Origin: Candidatus Vagococcus giribetii
GTDB taxonomy: Bacteria; Bacillota; Bacilli; Lactobacillales; Vagococcaceae
DNA: 38,102 bases
NCBI RefSeq assembly: GCF_017316185.1
Contig: NZ_JAFLVX010000007.1
Coordinates: forward strand, 381 to 38,482
Direction: 5' to 3'
A model generated the notes under the pieces. The model did not search any database, was not told the origin of the DNA, and was given only the letters and a program-made list of their open reading frames with translations. A program made the translations under genes and the position numbers. This document shows positions 27,458-35,211 of this stretch, piece by piece. Every line of letters begins with the position of its first letter. Within the stretch, counting starts at the first letter, position 1.

Positions 27458-27892
27458 ATGAAACAATCAATGGAAATTATTACAGATGCAGAGTGGGAAA
27501 TCATGCGTGTTGTCTGGGCATTAGGTGAAACCACAAGTTCAGAAATTATTGATGTATTAGAAAATAAAATGGACTGGAAACCCTCCACTGTTAAAACATT
27601 ACTTTCACGTTTAGTGACGAAACATTATTTAGAAACAAGAAAAGAAGGCAAGCAATTTATCTACTATGCCCTTGTCAAAGAAGAAATAGCAGTTAATGGA
27701 GCGCAAAAAGAATTATTTGATAAAATCTGTCACAGAAAAATTGGTGGTTTGTTAATTCAAGCCATGACAGATCACGACTTATCACAAGCAGATATCGAAA
27801 TAATGGAGTCTATACTAGCAAAGAAGAAAAAAACAGCGCCTGAAGAAGTACCTTGTAATTGTTTAAAAGGTCAATGTAGGTGTCAGGGATAA
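27458..27892 (+). CDS. copY: CopY/TcrY family copper-responsive repressor
   Basis: 144 residues. A BlaI/MecI-like winged helix fills the N-terminal half ([21 protein letters not shown], then [16 protein letters not shown] as recognition helix). The C-terminus holds the CopY metal-binding motif C133-x-C135-x4-C140-x-C142. In Enterococcus hirae, Zn-CopY sits on the cop boxes and Cu(I) exchange releases it; the intact motif and adjacent cop boxes imply the same switch. AAAGGAGG precedes the ATG. copA starts 13 bases downstream. Confidence 0.95.
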   Translation: MKQSMEIITDAEWEIMRVVWALGETTSSEIIDVLENKMDWKPSTVKTLLSRLVTKHYLETRKEGKQFIYYALVKEEIAVNGAQKELFDKICHRKIGGLLIQAMTDHDLSQADIEIMESILAKKKKTAPEEVPCNCLKGQCRCQG

Positions 27893-27905
27893 GGAGGAGA
27901 GACTA

Positions 27906-30356
27906 ATGAGTGAATCAAAATTATTTGACATTGAAGGTATGAGTTGTAGCTCATGTGCGAGTCGTGTGGAAAAAGCAGTCCAAGAAGTGTCGATTGTCGA
28001 AAAGGCGAGTGTGAACTTTGCGACTGAAAAACTGCAGGTTACCTTTAAAGAAGGTGAAGAAGATGACAAGCGTTTAGCAGAAGTAGTCAAAGAAGCTGGT
28101 TACAACCTAATTTTGCCGACTACAATGACTTCTTTTGATATTGGTGGTATGACGTGTTCAACATGTGCGAGTCGTGTAGAAAAAGCAGTAGCAGAAATGA
28201 ACGGCGTGACACAATCTCAGGTCAACTTTGGAACGGAAACGTTAGAAGTCGCTTTTGATAAATCATTAACTTCAACAAGAGATATTATTGAGAAAGTCAA
28301 AGAGACTGGTTATGAGGCGACTTTAGTAGCGGGCAATGAAGAACAAGCAGAAGAAAGAAAAGAACGCCATATTGAACAAATGTGGGCACGTTTTTGGCAA
28401 TCAGCCCTCTTTACAGTCCCTTTATTGTATATTGCTATGGCAGATATGGTGGGATTACCTTTACCAGAGATGATTCACCCAATGGTTTATCCAGAGCGAT
28501 TTGCTGTATTGCAACTTGTTTTAACACTTCCTGTTCTTGTGATAGGACGCTCTTTTTTTACTGTTGGATTTAAATCTCTCGTAAAAGGTCATCCTAATAT
28601 GGATTCTTTAGTCGCATTGGGAACAAGTGCTGCTGTTTTGTATAGTTTATACGGAACGGTTCAGGTGTTTTTAGGCCAACCCCATTTTGCGATGAATCTC
28701 TACTATGAATCAGCCGGTGTCATTTTAACTTTGATTACACTTGGTAAGTATTTTGAAGCTGTTTCAAAAGGCAAAACATCAGCAGCTATTAAGAAGCTCA
28801 TGACTTTGGCTCCTAAAACAGCTCGGGTAATGAAAGGAAATCAAGAAGTAGAAGTCGGATTAGATGAAGTTAAGGTTGGAGATATCATCTTGGTTAAACC
28901 TGGTGAAAAAATTCCAGTAGATGGTCAAGTTATTGTGGGTAGCAGCTCAGTAGATGAGTCCATGTTAACAGGAGAAAGTTTGCCAGTCACAAAATCAGTG
29001 GGAGACGAAGTGGTGGGAGCAAGTTTAAATAAGAATGGCTCTTTTCAATTTAAAGTAACAAAAGTTGGAGGAGACACGACTTTATCCCAAATTATTAAGT
29101 TAGTAGAAGAAGCTCAAGGTTCAAAAGCACCAATTGCTAAACTTGCTGACAAAGTCTCAGGAATCTTTGTTCCCATTGTTATGACTTTAGCCTTATTTTC
29201 TGGCTTGGCGTGGTATTTTTTAGGCCAAGAATCAGCCGTTTTTGCAATGAGTATTACGATTTCAGTTCTTGTGATTGCTTGTCCCTGTGCCTTAGGATTA
29301 GCAACGCCTACAGCAATTATGGTAGGAACAGGTAAGGGGGCAGAAAATGGTGTGTTGATTAAAAGTGGTGACGCCCTTGAAACAGCCTACCAACTAGATA
29401 CGATTATCTTGGATAAAACGGGAACCATTACAGAGGGAAAACCAGTGGTAACGGATATATTAGTTGCTAAAGGTGTGTCTGAGGAAGAATTGTTACTATT
29501 AGCTGCTTCTGCTGAAAGTCATTCGGAGCATCCACTAGGTGAAGCTATGGTTCAATTAGCTAAAGAAAAAGAATTAAAGCTGTTAGAAACAAGCTCGTTT
29601 AACAACATTCCAGGGCACGGTATTGAGGTAGTGATTGATAATAGACAACTAATGATTGGTAATAAAGAATTAATGAATCAAAAAGAGATTGATTTATTAA
29701 CCTTTGAAGAACAAGCAAATACAATCGCTGAAGCTGGTAAAACACCAATGTATGTGGCAAGAGAGTCTGACATTTTAGGAATTATTGCTGTGGCAGATAC
29801 GATTAAGTCTACAAGTAAAGAAGCCATAAACAAACTTCAACGTATGGGGTTAGAGGTAGTGATGTTGACTGGAGATAATCAACGAACTGCTCAAGCTATA
29901 GGGAATGAGTTAGGACTAAGCCACATCTTAAGTGACGTGTTACCAGAAGACAAAGCCAGAGAAGTTAAAAAGATACAAAAAGAAGGTAAGAAGGTTGCTA
30001 TGGTAGGAGACGGGATTAATGATGCGCCTGCTCTTGCTCAAGCTGATGTAGGACTTGCAATTGGATCAGGGACTGATGTTGCTATGGAGTCAGCGGATAT
30101 TGTGTTGATGCGTAGTGATTTAATGGATGTTCCGACAGCTATTGAATTAAGTCGCTCAACTATCAAAAACATTAAAGAGAATCTCTTTTGGGCATTTTTA
30201 TACAATGCCTTAGGAATTCCTGTTGCTATGGGTGTGCTACATCTTTTTGGTGGGCCACTCCTTAATCCGATGATAGCCGCAGCAGCCATGAGTTTTAGCT
30301 CTGTTTCAGTGTTACTAAATGCTTTAAGATTAAAAAGATTTAAACCAAGTAAATAA
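27906..30356 (+). CDS. copA: Copper-translocating P1B-type ATPase CopA with two metal-binding domains
   Basis: 816 residues. Two N-terminal heavy-metal domains have GMSCSSC (Cys14, Cys17) and GMTCSTC (Cys84, Cys87). The core has eight expected helices, the actuator motif MLTGESLPV, the channel motif C459-P-C461, the phosphorylation site D503KTGT, the nucleotide-domain SEHPLGEA and the hinge [14 protein letters not shown] plus the C-terminal [15 protein letters not shown] fit the Cu(I)-exporting subgroup. It lies 13 bases after copY with AAGGAGG, forming a two-gene operon; neither a separate copZ chaperone nor a copB is present here, unlike the E. hirae copYZAB operon. The two N-terminal domains may supply part of the chaperone role, which is inference. 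Confidence 0.96.
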   Translation: MSESKLFDIEGMSCSSCASRVEKAVQEVSIVEKASVNFATEKLQVTFKEGEEDDKRLAEVVKEAGYNLILPTTMTSFDIGGMTCSTCASRVEKAVAEMNGVTQSQVNFGTETLEVAFDKSLTSTRDIIEKVKETGYEATLVAGNEEQAEERKERHIEQMWARFWQSALFTVPLLYIAMADMVGLPLPEMIHPMVYPERFAVLQLVLTLPVLVIGRSFFTVGFKSLVKGHPNMDSLVALGTSAAVLYSLYGTVQVFLGQPHFAMNLYYESAGVILTLITLGKYFEAVSKGKTSAAIKKLMTLAPKTARVMKGNQEVEVGLDEVKVGDIILVKPGEKIPVDGQVIVGSSSVDESMLTGESLPVTKSVGDEVVGASLNKNGSFQFKVTKVGGDTTLSQIIKLVEEAQGSKAPIAKLADKVSGIFVPIVMTLALFSGLAWYFLGQESAVFAMSITISVLVIACPCALGLATPTAIMVGTGKGAENGVLIKSGDALETAYQLDTIILDKTGTITEGKPVVTDILVAKGVSEEELLLLAASAESHSEHPLGEAMVQLAKEKELKLLETSSFNNIPGHGIEVVIDNRQLMIGNKELMNQKEIDLLTFEEQANTIAEAGKTPMYVARESDILGIIAVADTIKSTSKEAINKLQRMGLEVVMLTGDNQRTAQAIGNELGLSHILSDVLPEDKAREVKKIQKEGKKVAMVGDGINDAPALAQADVGLAIGSGTDVAMESADIVLMRSDLMDVPTAIELSRSTIKNIKENLFWAFLYNALGIPVAMGVLHLFGGPLLNPMIAAAAMSFSSVSVLLNALRLKRFKPSK

Positions 30357-30360
30357 AAAA

Positions 30361-30440
30361 TTAGGGTGGGTCAAAAGTCGTTTTGCTCTGAGTAACTGGA
30401 GGAATTAAGGGGCATTCGGCTTTTTATCCCCTGACTAATA
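30361..30440 (+). repeat. Truncated copy of the palindromic intergenic element
   Basis: The stretch beginning GGGTGGGTCAAAAGTCG resembles the left arm of the element at 22131 (GAGGTTGTGACAGAAGTG). Its apical hairpin is present (AAGGGG near 30407-30412 with CCCC at 30428-30431), but the matching right arm is missing. It appears to be a decayed family member. Confidence 0.4.
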
Positions 30441-30453
30441 AAGAAAATTAAGT

Positions 30454-30488
30454 GAAAAAAATGGCTGATTCGGATAGAATCAGCCATT
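30454..30488. terminator. Hairpin terminator, stronger on the minus strand
   Basis: AATGGCTGATTC (30460-30471) pairs perfectly with GAATCAGCCATT (30477-30488). On the minus strand it is followed by TTTTTTCAC; on the plus strand the tail is only ACTTATTT. It could end copA transcripts weakly and a minus-strand transcript strongly. Confidence 0.65.
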
Positions 30489-30494
30489 ACTTAT

Positions 30495-30832
30495 TTAAAA
30501 AAGAATAAGGTTAGCGAGAAAAAAAGAGTGATAAATGTTGGTACTAAGTTGGTTACTACTGTTTACTTAATAGTTGAGCTTTTTGTTATGCAACTGTGTC
30601 AAATTTGAAAATTAACAGATGTTTCTTCTTTCAATTTTTGTTGGTACTTTAACAATTAAAGAACTTTTTCTTGAAAAATGGAATGCATAAACTCGCTAAC
30701 CTTATTGGTAACTAGTAAGGAGAACCAAATTCCCACTTCCTTTACATTCTTACTGCCTAGATACATATAAACTTAAAACATTTAGTTGATTGATTAATCT
30801 GTGTTAACGTTGGAAATTTATATGCTCCTTAC
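30495..30832 (-). ncRNA. Candidate structured non-coding RNA or decayed element in the copA-apf gap
   Basis: Read on the minus strand, a predicted start near 30832 begins exactly at GTAAGGAG (30832-30825), which pairs with CTCCTTAC (30722-30715); an adjacent GGAAATTT/AAATTCC pair extends the stem. Then AATAAGGTTAGCGAG (30706-30692) pairs perfectly over 15 bp with CTCGCTAACCTTATT (30518-30504), immediately followed by CTTTTTT. So two long-range stems and a T tail lie between a promoter and a terminator, about 338 nt. Motifs like GTACCAACA recur at three or four places. I do not recognise the RNA: it does not show tmRNA, RNase P or SRP landmarks, and 6S RNA would be shorter. A decayed ORF overlaps it (30600-30766), so a mobile-element remnant with 15-bp terminal inverted repeats is the main alternative. 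Confidence 0.35.
30600..30766 (-). pseudogene. Possible decayed small ORF
   Basis: On the minus strand an ATG at 30766 opens 36 codons (MYLGSKNVKEVGIWFSLL...) to a TAA at 30656. The same frame continues with protein-like sequence (LLKYQQKLKEETSVNFQI) to a second stop near 30603. The start lacks a Shine-Dalgarno sequence. This could be a gene remnant interrupted by stops or chance; no family is recognised. Confidence 0.25.
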
Positions 30833-30838
30833 ACATTA

Positions 30839-30867
30839 TTTATACCATGATTCTAATAATAATGCAA
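30839..30867 (-). promoter_or_regulatory. Minus-strand extended -10 promoter upstream of the candidate RNA
   Basis: On the minus strand TTGCAT (30867-30862), 17 bases, then TGGTATAAA, an extended -10 with TATAAA at 30844-30839. The predicted start is about 30832. Confidence 0.45.
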
Positions 30868-30876
30868 GCGTTTACA
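30863..30876. promoter_or_regulatory. Candidate cre (CcpA) site over the minus-strand promoter
   Basis: TGCAAGCGTTTACA matches the cre consensus TGWNANCGNTNWCA except at position 3. It overlaps the -35 of the promoter at 30839-30867, a placement expected to give repression. Confidence 0.5.
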
Positions 30877-30908
30877 TCTAGGCGGAGAACTATTATAATA
30901 AAGGATAC

Positions 30909-30938
30909 AAAAAAAGAAGCTAATCGAAATTAGCTTCT
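30909..30938 (-). terminator. Terminator of the Apf-like gene
   Basis: AGAAGCTAAT (30915-30924) and ATTAGCTTCT (30929-30938) form a 10-bp perfect stem with a four-base loop. On the minus strand it ends in T7. Confidence 0.9.
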
Positions 30939-30946
30939 AAAAGTTC

Positions 30947-31522
30947 TTAATACCAACCGTTGTTCATCCAAAATGATTGAGCATTTTCCCATGAACCGTA
31001 ACGATCTGCTACGTATTGATCTGCAACACGTTCTTGATTTTCTGGAGAGTAGTCTCCGTTTAAATAACTAGATGATAATTGGTAACGACCAATGTATTGA
31101 CCGTTTGTTGCTGAATAGCTACCACTAGATTCTCTTTGAGCAATCCACTCTTTAGCACTAGATGAATTTCCAGTGTATGAAGAAGTTTCTGCGGGAGCTG
31201 AGTAAGTTTCTTGGTTAGCAGGTTCAGTGTAAGTTTCTTCTTGGTAAGTAGGCTCAACGTAGTTAGTTGGTGCAGCTACAGCTTGACCATCTGTTTTAAT
31301 GTTTAATTCTTGTCCAACATGAATTAAGTCAATGTTTTTAATGTTGTTATCTTTAGCGATTGAGTTGATTAGGCTGTTGTCTCCTGTAATGCTTTGAGAG
31401 ATAGTTGATAAAGTATCTCCAGATTTAACAGTATATAAAGTGTCCGCAAGTACAGTTGTTCCAAAAATGCCAAAGCCTAAAGCCATAGTAGTTCCTAGTA
31501 ATATTTTCTGTAGTGATTTCAT
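30947..31522 (-). CDS. Secreted LysM protein with C-terminal Apf/transglycosylase-like domain
   Basis: 191 residues. A Sec signal peptide (1-26, cleavage after VLA) leads to one LysM peptidoglycan-binding domain (about 28-75, LYTVKSGDTLSTISQSI ... VGQELNI). A Pro/Thr/Glu/Tyr-rich linker follows (about 80-120). The C-terminal domain (about 122-191) has WIAQRESSGSYSATNGQYIGRYQLS and ends WMNNGWY, the pattern of Lactobacillus aggregation-promoting factors and related SceD/IsaA-like proteins, with the Glu of RESSG as candidate catalytic acid. It probably acts in wall turnover or surface properties; enzymatic activity is inference. Read on its strand, AGAAGGAG precedes the ATG. It is transcribed alone. 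Confidence 0.88.
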   Translation of the reverse strand: MKSLQKILLGTTMALGFGIFGTTVLADTLYTVKSGDTLSTISQSITGDNSLINSIAKDNNIKNIDLIHVGQELNIKTDGQAVAAPTNYVEPTYQEETYTEPANQETYSAPAETSSYTGNSSSAKEWIAQRESSGSYSATNGQYIGRYQLSSSYLNGDYSPENQERVADQYVADRYGSWENAQSFWMNNGWY

Positions 31523-32003
31523 AAAAATAAAAATCTCCTTCTGTTTTAAAAAATTTTCGTCTCATCTGACGACAGAACATACTTTACCATCGATAAATAT
31601 TTCGTAGGTAAAGAAATTTGTTTAATTTGATTACAGAGAAAGCTTTTTTGTAACATTGTGTCTCAATTAGAAATATTTAATGTAAGTGAAATGTTTTTCT
31701 GAAAACGCTAGGCAAGTTTTGGGTATTAAGTTACACCAAGATAATAAATGTATGATAAAATCAGTTATAACAAATAAATAGATTGAGATTTAAAGAGTGT
31801 TTTTATTTTTCGTATATTATAATAAAAATAAAAACAAATGATTTTAAGTGAATCAGTTATTCATTTATTACAAGGGTTACTAAGATTAGGGGAAAAGACA
31901 TCAGTTTGTAGCGTAAAAAGATATGTTTTTTTGTGAAATCAGGCAAAAAAAGGGATATTTTTTTACTTTTTATGAGATAAATAGTGGGAAGGGGCTGTAT
32001 TTT
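31523..32003. other. AT-rich divergent intergenic region
   Basis: It serves the Apf-like gene leftward and the nucleotidyltransferase rightward. Minus-strand TGGTAAAGT near 31582-31590 is a possible extended -10 for the Apf-like gene. A short TCGTC/GACGA hairpin in its leader (31558-31573) precedes a T run, a weak attenuator-like feature. TATAAT at 31818-31823 is the best -10 for the rightward gene. TGTAAGTGAAATGTTTTT (31681-31698) resembles a WalR direct repeat but has mismatches. I see no gene. Confidence 0.4.
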
Positions 32004-32837
32004 ATGTTAGTAGATTCAAATTTACCTGTAGATCGTGATCGATTAAAGAATCGATTGATTCGTTTAGTCAAAGAAGATGAGGATATTTTGGGTTGTTTCT
32101 TTAGTGGATCAATTGGAACAAAGACAGAGGACAATTATTCTGACATCGATGCCCGAATTATTGTTAAAGACGGGATTAATTTAAAGAGAAAACAAGTTGG
32201 GATTATTCGTTCTATTGGTCAGTACTTGTTTATTGAAAAATTGGAAGAGAGAAGCTCAATTATTCATTATGATACGTTTATTAAGTTGGATTTATTTATC
32301 TACACAGTAGATGAACTAGAACCGAGTATTTGGATGAAGGAAATTAATATTGTTAAAGACTTTGGTTTATTAGAAGAACTATGCGAAAAGTCACAAAGAT
32401 TAAGTTATTCTATTACTCAACGGGAGTTCGACCAATTACTTCACAGTTATTATGCGGATTACTTTGAACTGTATCGCTGTTGGAAGCGAGAGGAGTATAA
32501 TTATTTAGAGCATTTAACTCTATCTATGAAGCATTGTTTGGTATCAATGTGGTATGTATCTAAAGGGTATGCACCAAATCCAGAGATGGACTGGGCTAAA
32601 TACGAAGGACGAAAGACTAAATTATCCCATCTAGAAACGAATTTCATCTTGTCTTTCACACCTTGTCGTGTTGAAGACTTAGAGGAGTTCACTAAAAAAA
32701 TCGAAATATTGGTTTTTGAAGCAGCAGAAAAGATTGCTACGTATAATCGTTTGTCTTTCTCTCAAGAAACCTTTAAAAAAGTGCATCGACGCATTTCATT
32801 TAGTCAAGAAGATGGAGATATTGAAATAAAAGAATAA
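32004..32837 (+). CDS. Nucleotidyltransferase-fold protein, aminoglycoside adenylyltransferase-like
   Basis: 277 residues. The polymerase-beta-type nucleotidyltransferase signature is present: FSGSIGTKTEDNYSDIDA, with Gly35-Ser36 and the metal-binding pair Asp47/Asp49; a third carboxylate probably lies in IKLDLFIY near 94. A helical C-terminal half follows (YYADYFELYRCWKREEYNYLEH). The family includes AadE/ANT-type enzymes that adenylylate streptomycin or aminoglycosides and lincosamide nucleotidyltransferases, but also many members with no resistance role; the substrate here cannot be assigned. An upstream in-frame ATG at 31923 would add 27 residues of lysine- and phenylalanine-rich, unlikely sequence; AAGGGG (31989-31994) nine bases before the ATG at 32004 supports the shorter form. 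It is monocistronic. Confidence 0.75.
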   Translation: MLVDSNLPVDRDRLKNRLIRLVKEDEDILGCFFSGSIGTKTEDNYSDIDARIIVKDGINLKRKQVGIIRSIGQYLFIEKLEERSSIIHYDTFIKLDLFIYTVDELEPSIWMKEINIVKDFGLLEELCEKSQRLSYSITQREFDQLLHSYYADYFELYRCWKREEYNYLEHLTLSMKHCLVSMWYVSKGYAPNPEMDWAKYEGRKTKLSHLETNFILSFTPCRVEDLEEFTKKIEILVFEAAEKIATYNRLSFSQETFKKVHRRISFSQEDGDIEIKE

Positions 32838-32842
32838 AGAAA

Positions 32843-32875
32843 AGGGGGCTAGCATTTAGGCTAGCCTTCTTTTTT
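32843..32875 (+). terminator. Terminator of the nucleotidyltransferase gene
   Basis: GGCTAGC (32847-32853) with GCTAGCC (32860-32866), extended by AAGG/CTT, followed by TTCTTTTTT. Confidence 0.88.
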
Positions 32876-32949
32876 GCTTCATATGAAAGAGATTTGTACG
32901 GAGCAAATGTCTTTCAATCTTTTTATTTTTCTTTTTTGAAAAATCATAG

Positions 32950-32955
32950 TACAAT
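32950..32955 (+). promoter_or_regulatory. -10 element of the VOC protein gene
   Basis: TACAAT at 32950-32955; the -35 region is T-rich with no clear match. GAGGTG follows as ribosome site for ATG 32986. Confidence 0.35.
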
Positions 32956-32985
32956 ATCACTAACAAAAAGTAAGAGGTGTAAGAA

Positions 32986-33840
32986 ATGACAAACAAGCAA
33001 TCAATTTCTCTAGGAGCAGTGACATTAAACGTTAATGATTTACGTAAACAAACAGAATTTTATCAAGAGGTAATTGGACTACATATAATAGAAGAAAGTC
33101 ATCAAAAAGTATCTTTAGGAATTAAAGATACAAACACTATATTAGTTAAGTTAGAGCAGTTAGAGCCACTAAAACAAAGACAACAAGAAGCAGGTCTTTA
33201 TCACTTAGCTTTTCTTTTATCGACAAGAAGTGACTTAGGTGGTGTCTTACGTCATTTAATCGAAATCAAAGCGCCAATTGAAGGAGCTGCTAATCATGGA
33301 TATAGTGAAGCGTTGTATTTACATGACGTTGAAGGTAATGGCATAGAAATATACCGTGACAAGGATAGAAGTGAGTGGGACATAACATCAAGTGGTCGTA
33401 TTATTGGCATCACAGAAGAGATGGATGTACAAGGTGTTTTGGCGGCTCGTTTAACGAGCTTAAACAAATTACCAGAAGGAACGGTTATGGGGCATGTCCA
33501 CTTAACAGGTAGTGATTTTTTAGCTAATGAAACATTTTATAGAGATGTATTAGGGTTTGATTTAACAGATGATTTAGGAGGTCACGCTCGTTTCTTTGCT
33601 AAAGATGGTTATCATCATCAGATTGGTGTGAATAATTGGTTAGGTGACACCATTAGAAAAAGAGGCGAAAAGAGTCTAGGTATTAGTCAATATGAGATTA
33701 TCTGGTATAATGTTTCAGATTTTGTTGAAACAAAGGCTCGTCTTGTTGAATCAGGGCAAACTATTGAAGAAAAATCAGATAACGAGTTCAAAATTAAGGA
33801 TTCTAATGGTATTATAATACATATGGAGTTAAAAAAATAA
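32986..33840 (+). CDS. VOC superfamily protein, CatE-like (extradiol dioxygenase/glyoxalase fold)
   Basis: 284 residues built of two vicinal-oxygen-chelate modules (about 8-125 and 165-284). The first begins LGAVTLNVNDLRKQTEFYQEVIGL and ends in HDVEGNGIEIYRD; the second begins GHVHLTGSDFLANETFYRDVLGFDL and ends IIIHMELKK. Candidate metal ligands are the His of MGHVHL, the His pair in GYHHQIGVNNW and the late Glu. The layout matches Bacillus CatE-like catechol 2,3-dioxygenase homologues found widely in Firmicutes, most of which lack a proven substrate, so a ring-cleaving role should not be assumed. It converges with nox, sharing a bidirectional terminator. Confidence 0.82.
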   Translation: MTNKQSISLGAVTLNVNDLRKQTEFYQEVIGLHIIEESHQKVSLGIKDTNTILVKLEQLEPLKQRQQEAGLYHLAFLLSTRSDLGGVLRHLIEIKAPIEGAANHGYSEALYLHDVEGNGIEIYRDKDRSEWDITSSGRIIGITEEMDVQGVLAARLTSLNKLPEGTVMGHVHLTGSDFLANETFYRDVLGFDLTDDLGGHARFFAKDGYHHQIGVNNWLGDTIRKRGEKSLGISQYEIIWYNVSDFVETKARLVESGQTIEEKSDNEFKIKDSNGIIIHMELKK

Positions 33841-33866
33841 GAACATAAGCGCCAACTTATGTTCTT
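33832..33866 (-). terminator. Bidirectional terminator between VOC gene and nox
   Basis: AAGAACATAAG (33839-33849) pairs perfectly with CTTATGTTCTT (33856-33866). On the minus strand ATTTTTTT follows, serving nox; on the plus strand the tail is weak. Confidence 0.8.
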
Positions 33867-33873
33867 AAATCTG

Positions 33874-35211
33874 TTACTTATTGAATACTTCTTGGGCAAG
33901 AAGATTTAAGTAATTCCATGGACGGTCGAAGTGAGGCTGGAAGAAGAAATCACTTAAGGCTAAATCTTCGACTGTCATTTTGTTTTGAATAGCTAAGGAT
34001 AACGTATTTGCGGACTGAGTGATGTCATATTTAGACATTAACTGAGCTCCAAGGATACGTTTTGTTTGTTTGTCGTAAACAAGTTGCATCATGACTTTTT
34101 CTGTTGTGGGCATAAACTCAGGACGGTAATTGTCTTCCAGGTAAACGAAGTCAGCATCAATCGATTGGCTTAAGGCACTTTCAATTGTCATACCAGTTGA
34201 ACCAATTTTCCAACCAAATAGATAAAGGCCAGACGTTCCTTGAGTTCCTCTATAAGCTAAGCGATCCTCTTTAATATTGGCACCAACTAGTAAACCTTGT
34301 CTAACAGCATTTGTTGCTAAGGGAATATAGCTAACAGAGTCAGTTGGATTGTAATGAACCACAGCGCTATCTCCTGCTGCAAAAATATCAGGGTTACTTG
34401 TTTTCATGTATTTATCGACAATAATAGCACCGTTTGGTAACATATCTACTTTATCTTTTAACAGTTCTGTTGAAGGTCTAAAACCAACACACATAATAAC
34501 TAAGTCAGCTTCAAAAGTTTGACTTGGTGTATGAACATGAGTCACATTTCCTTCAGTATCCGCATCAAATGAGGCAACATTTTCGCCTAAAGCTAGTGTT
34601 ACGCCTCGATTGACTAAGTCTTCTTCTAATTTATCTGTAAAGGATTGATCGAGGTATTTATTTAAAATACGTGGGAGACCATCAATTAGAGTGACATCTT
34701 TTCCAGATTCTACAAAGGCTTCAACTAACTCAATCCCAATATAGCCACCACCTACAACAACAACTTTGTTAGCTGTTTGAGATTTATTAATAATCTCATT
34801 GGCTTGATTGAAATTTTTACATAGTTGAATATTGTTTGATTCAATACCTGAGATAGGGGGAACAATTGGCCAAGAGCCTGTTGTCATAACTAATTTGTCA
34901 TAAGTATTTGTTTCAATTTCTCCTGTTTGAAGATTTTTAGCTTGAACGGTTTTGTTCTCAGTATCAATGGCTATCACATCATGCTCCATTTTAAGTACTG
35001 CACCTAGAGACGCTAACTCTGTAGGGTTTGAATAAAAAAGATCGTTGGCATTTTTGACAACACCACCAACATAAAGGGCAATCCCGCAAGATAGAAACGA
35101 CACGTTATCATTTCTTTCGTAAACAAGAACTTCTACATCCGACTCTTGTTTCAAAATATTTTTAACGGCTGATGTTCCTGCATGGGTACACCCGACTACG
35201 ATGACTTTCAT
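33874..35211 (-). CDS. nox: NADH oxidase (H2O-forming, Nox family)
   Basis: 445 residues, a single-cysteine flavoprotein of the NADH oxidase/NADH peroxidase/CoA-disulfide reductase family. It opens with the FAD motif of the Nox subgroup, VVVGCTHAGTSAV, and has the redox-active Cys42 in SFLSCGIALY. The NADH-binding Rossmann motif VVVVGGGYIGIEL is near 148-160, the second FAD motif IFAAGDSA near 277-284, and the dimerisation domain ends SDFFFQPHFDRPWN. The CTHAGT and MTTGSWPI motifs match enterococcal Nox rather than Npr, so four-electron reduction of oxygen to water, regenerating NAD+, is likely. On its strand GAGAGGAAG precedes the ATG. It is transcribed alone, divergent from the GDPD gene. 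Confidence 0.92.
   Translation of the reverse strand: MKVIVVGCTHAGTSAVKNILKQESDVEVLVYERNDNVSFLSCGIALYVGGVVKNANDLFYSNPTELASLGAVLKMEHDVIAIDTENKTVQAKNLQTGEIETNTYDKLVMTTGSWPIVPPISGIESNNIQLCKNFNQANEIINKSQTANKVVVVGGGYIGIELVEAFVESGKDVTLIDGLPRILNKYLDQSFTDKLEEDLVNRGVTLALGENVASFDADTEGNVTHVHTPSQTFEADLVIMCVGFRPSTELLKDKVDMLPNGAIIVDKYMKTSNPDIFAAGDSAVVHYNPTDSVSYIPLATNAVRQGLLVGANIKEDRLAYRGTQGTSGLYLFGWKIGSTGMTIESALSQSIDADFVYLEDNYRPEFMPTTEKVMMQLVYDKQTKRILGAQLMSKYDITQSANTLSLAIQNKMTVEDLALSDFFFQPHFDRPWNYLNLLAQEVFNK

Noticed and set aside
30495-30832. Identification of the structured region as tmRNA, RNase P RNA, SRP RNA or 6S RNA
   Set aside because: No tag-peptide or CCA-type end, no RNase P or SRP conserved core seen; the length and the two-stem layout do not clearly match 6S RNA.
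31690-31712. cre-like sequence TGAAAACGCTAGGC
   Set aside because: The first eleven positions fit the cre consensus but the last three do not, and it is not placed on a convincing promoter.
31923-32003. 27-residue N-terminal extension of the nucleotidyltransferase
   Set aside because: Low-complexity Phe/Lys/Gly-rich sequence with no ribosome site; AAGGGG fits the ATG at 32004.
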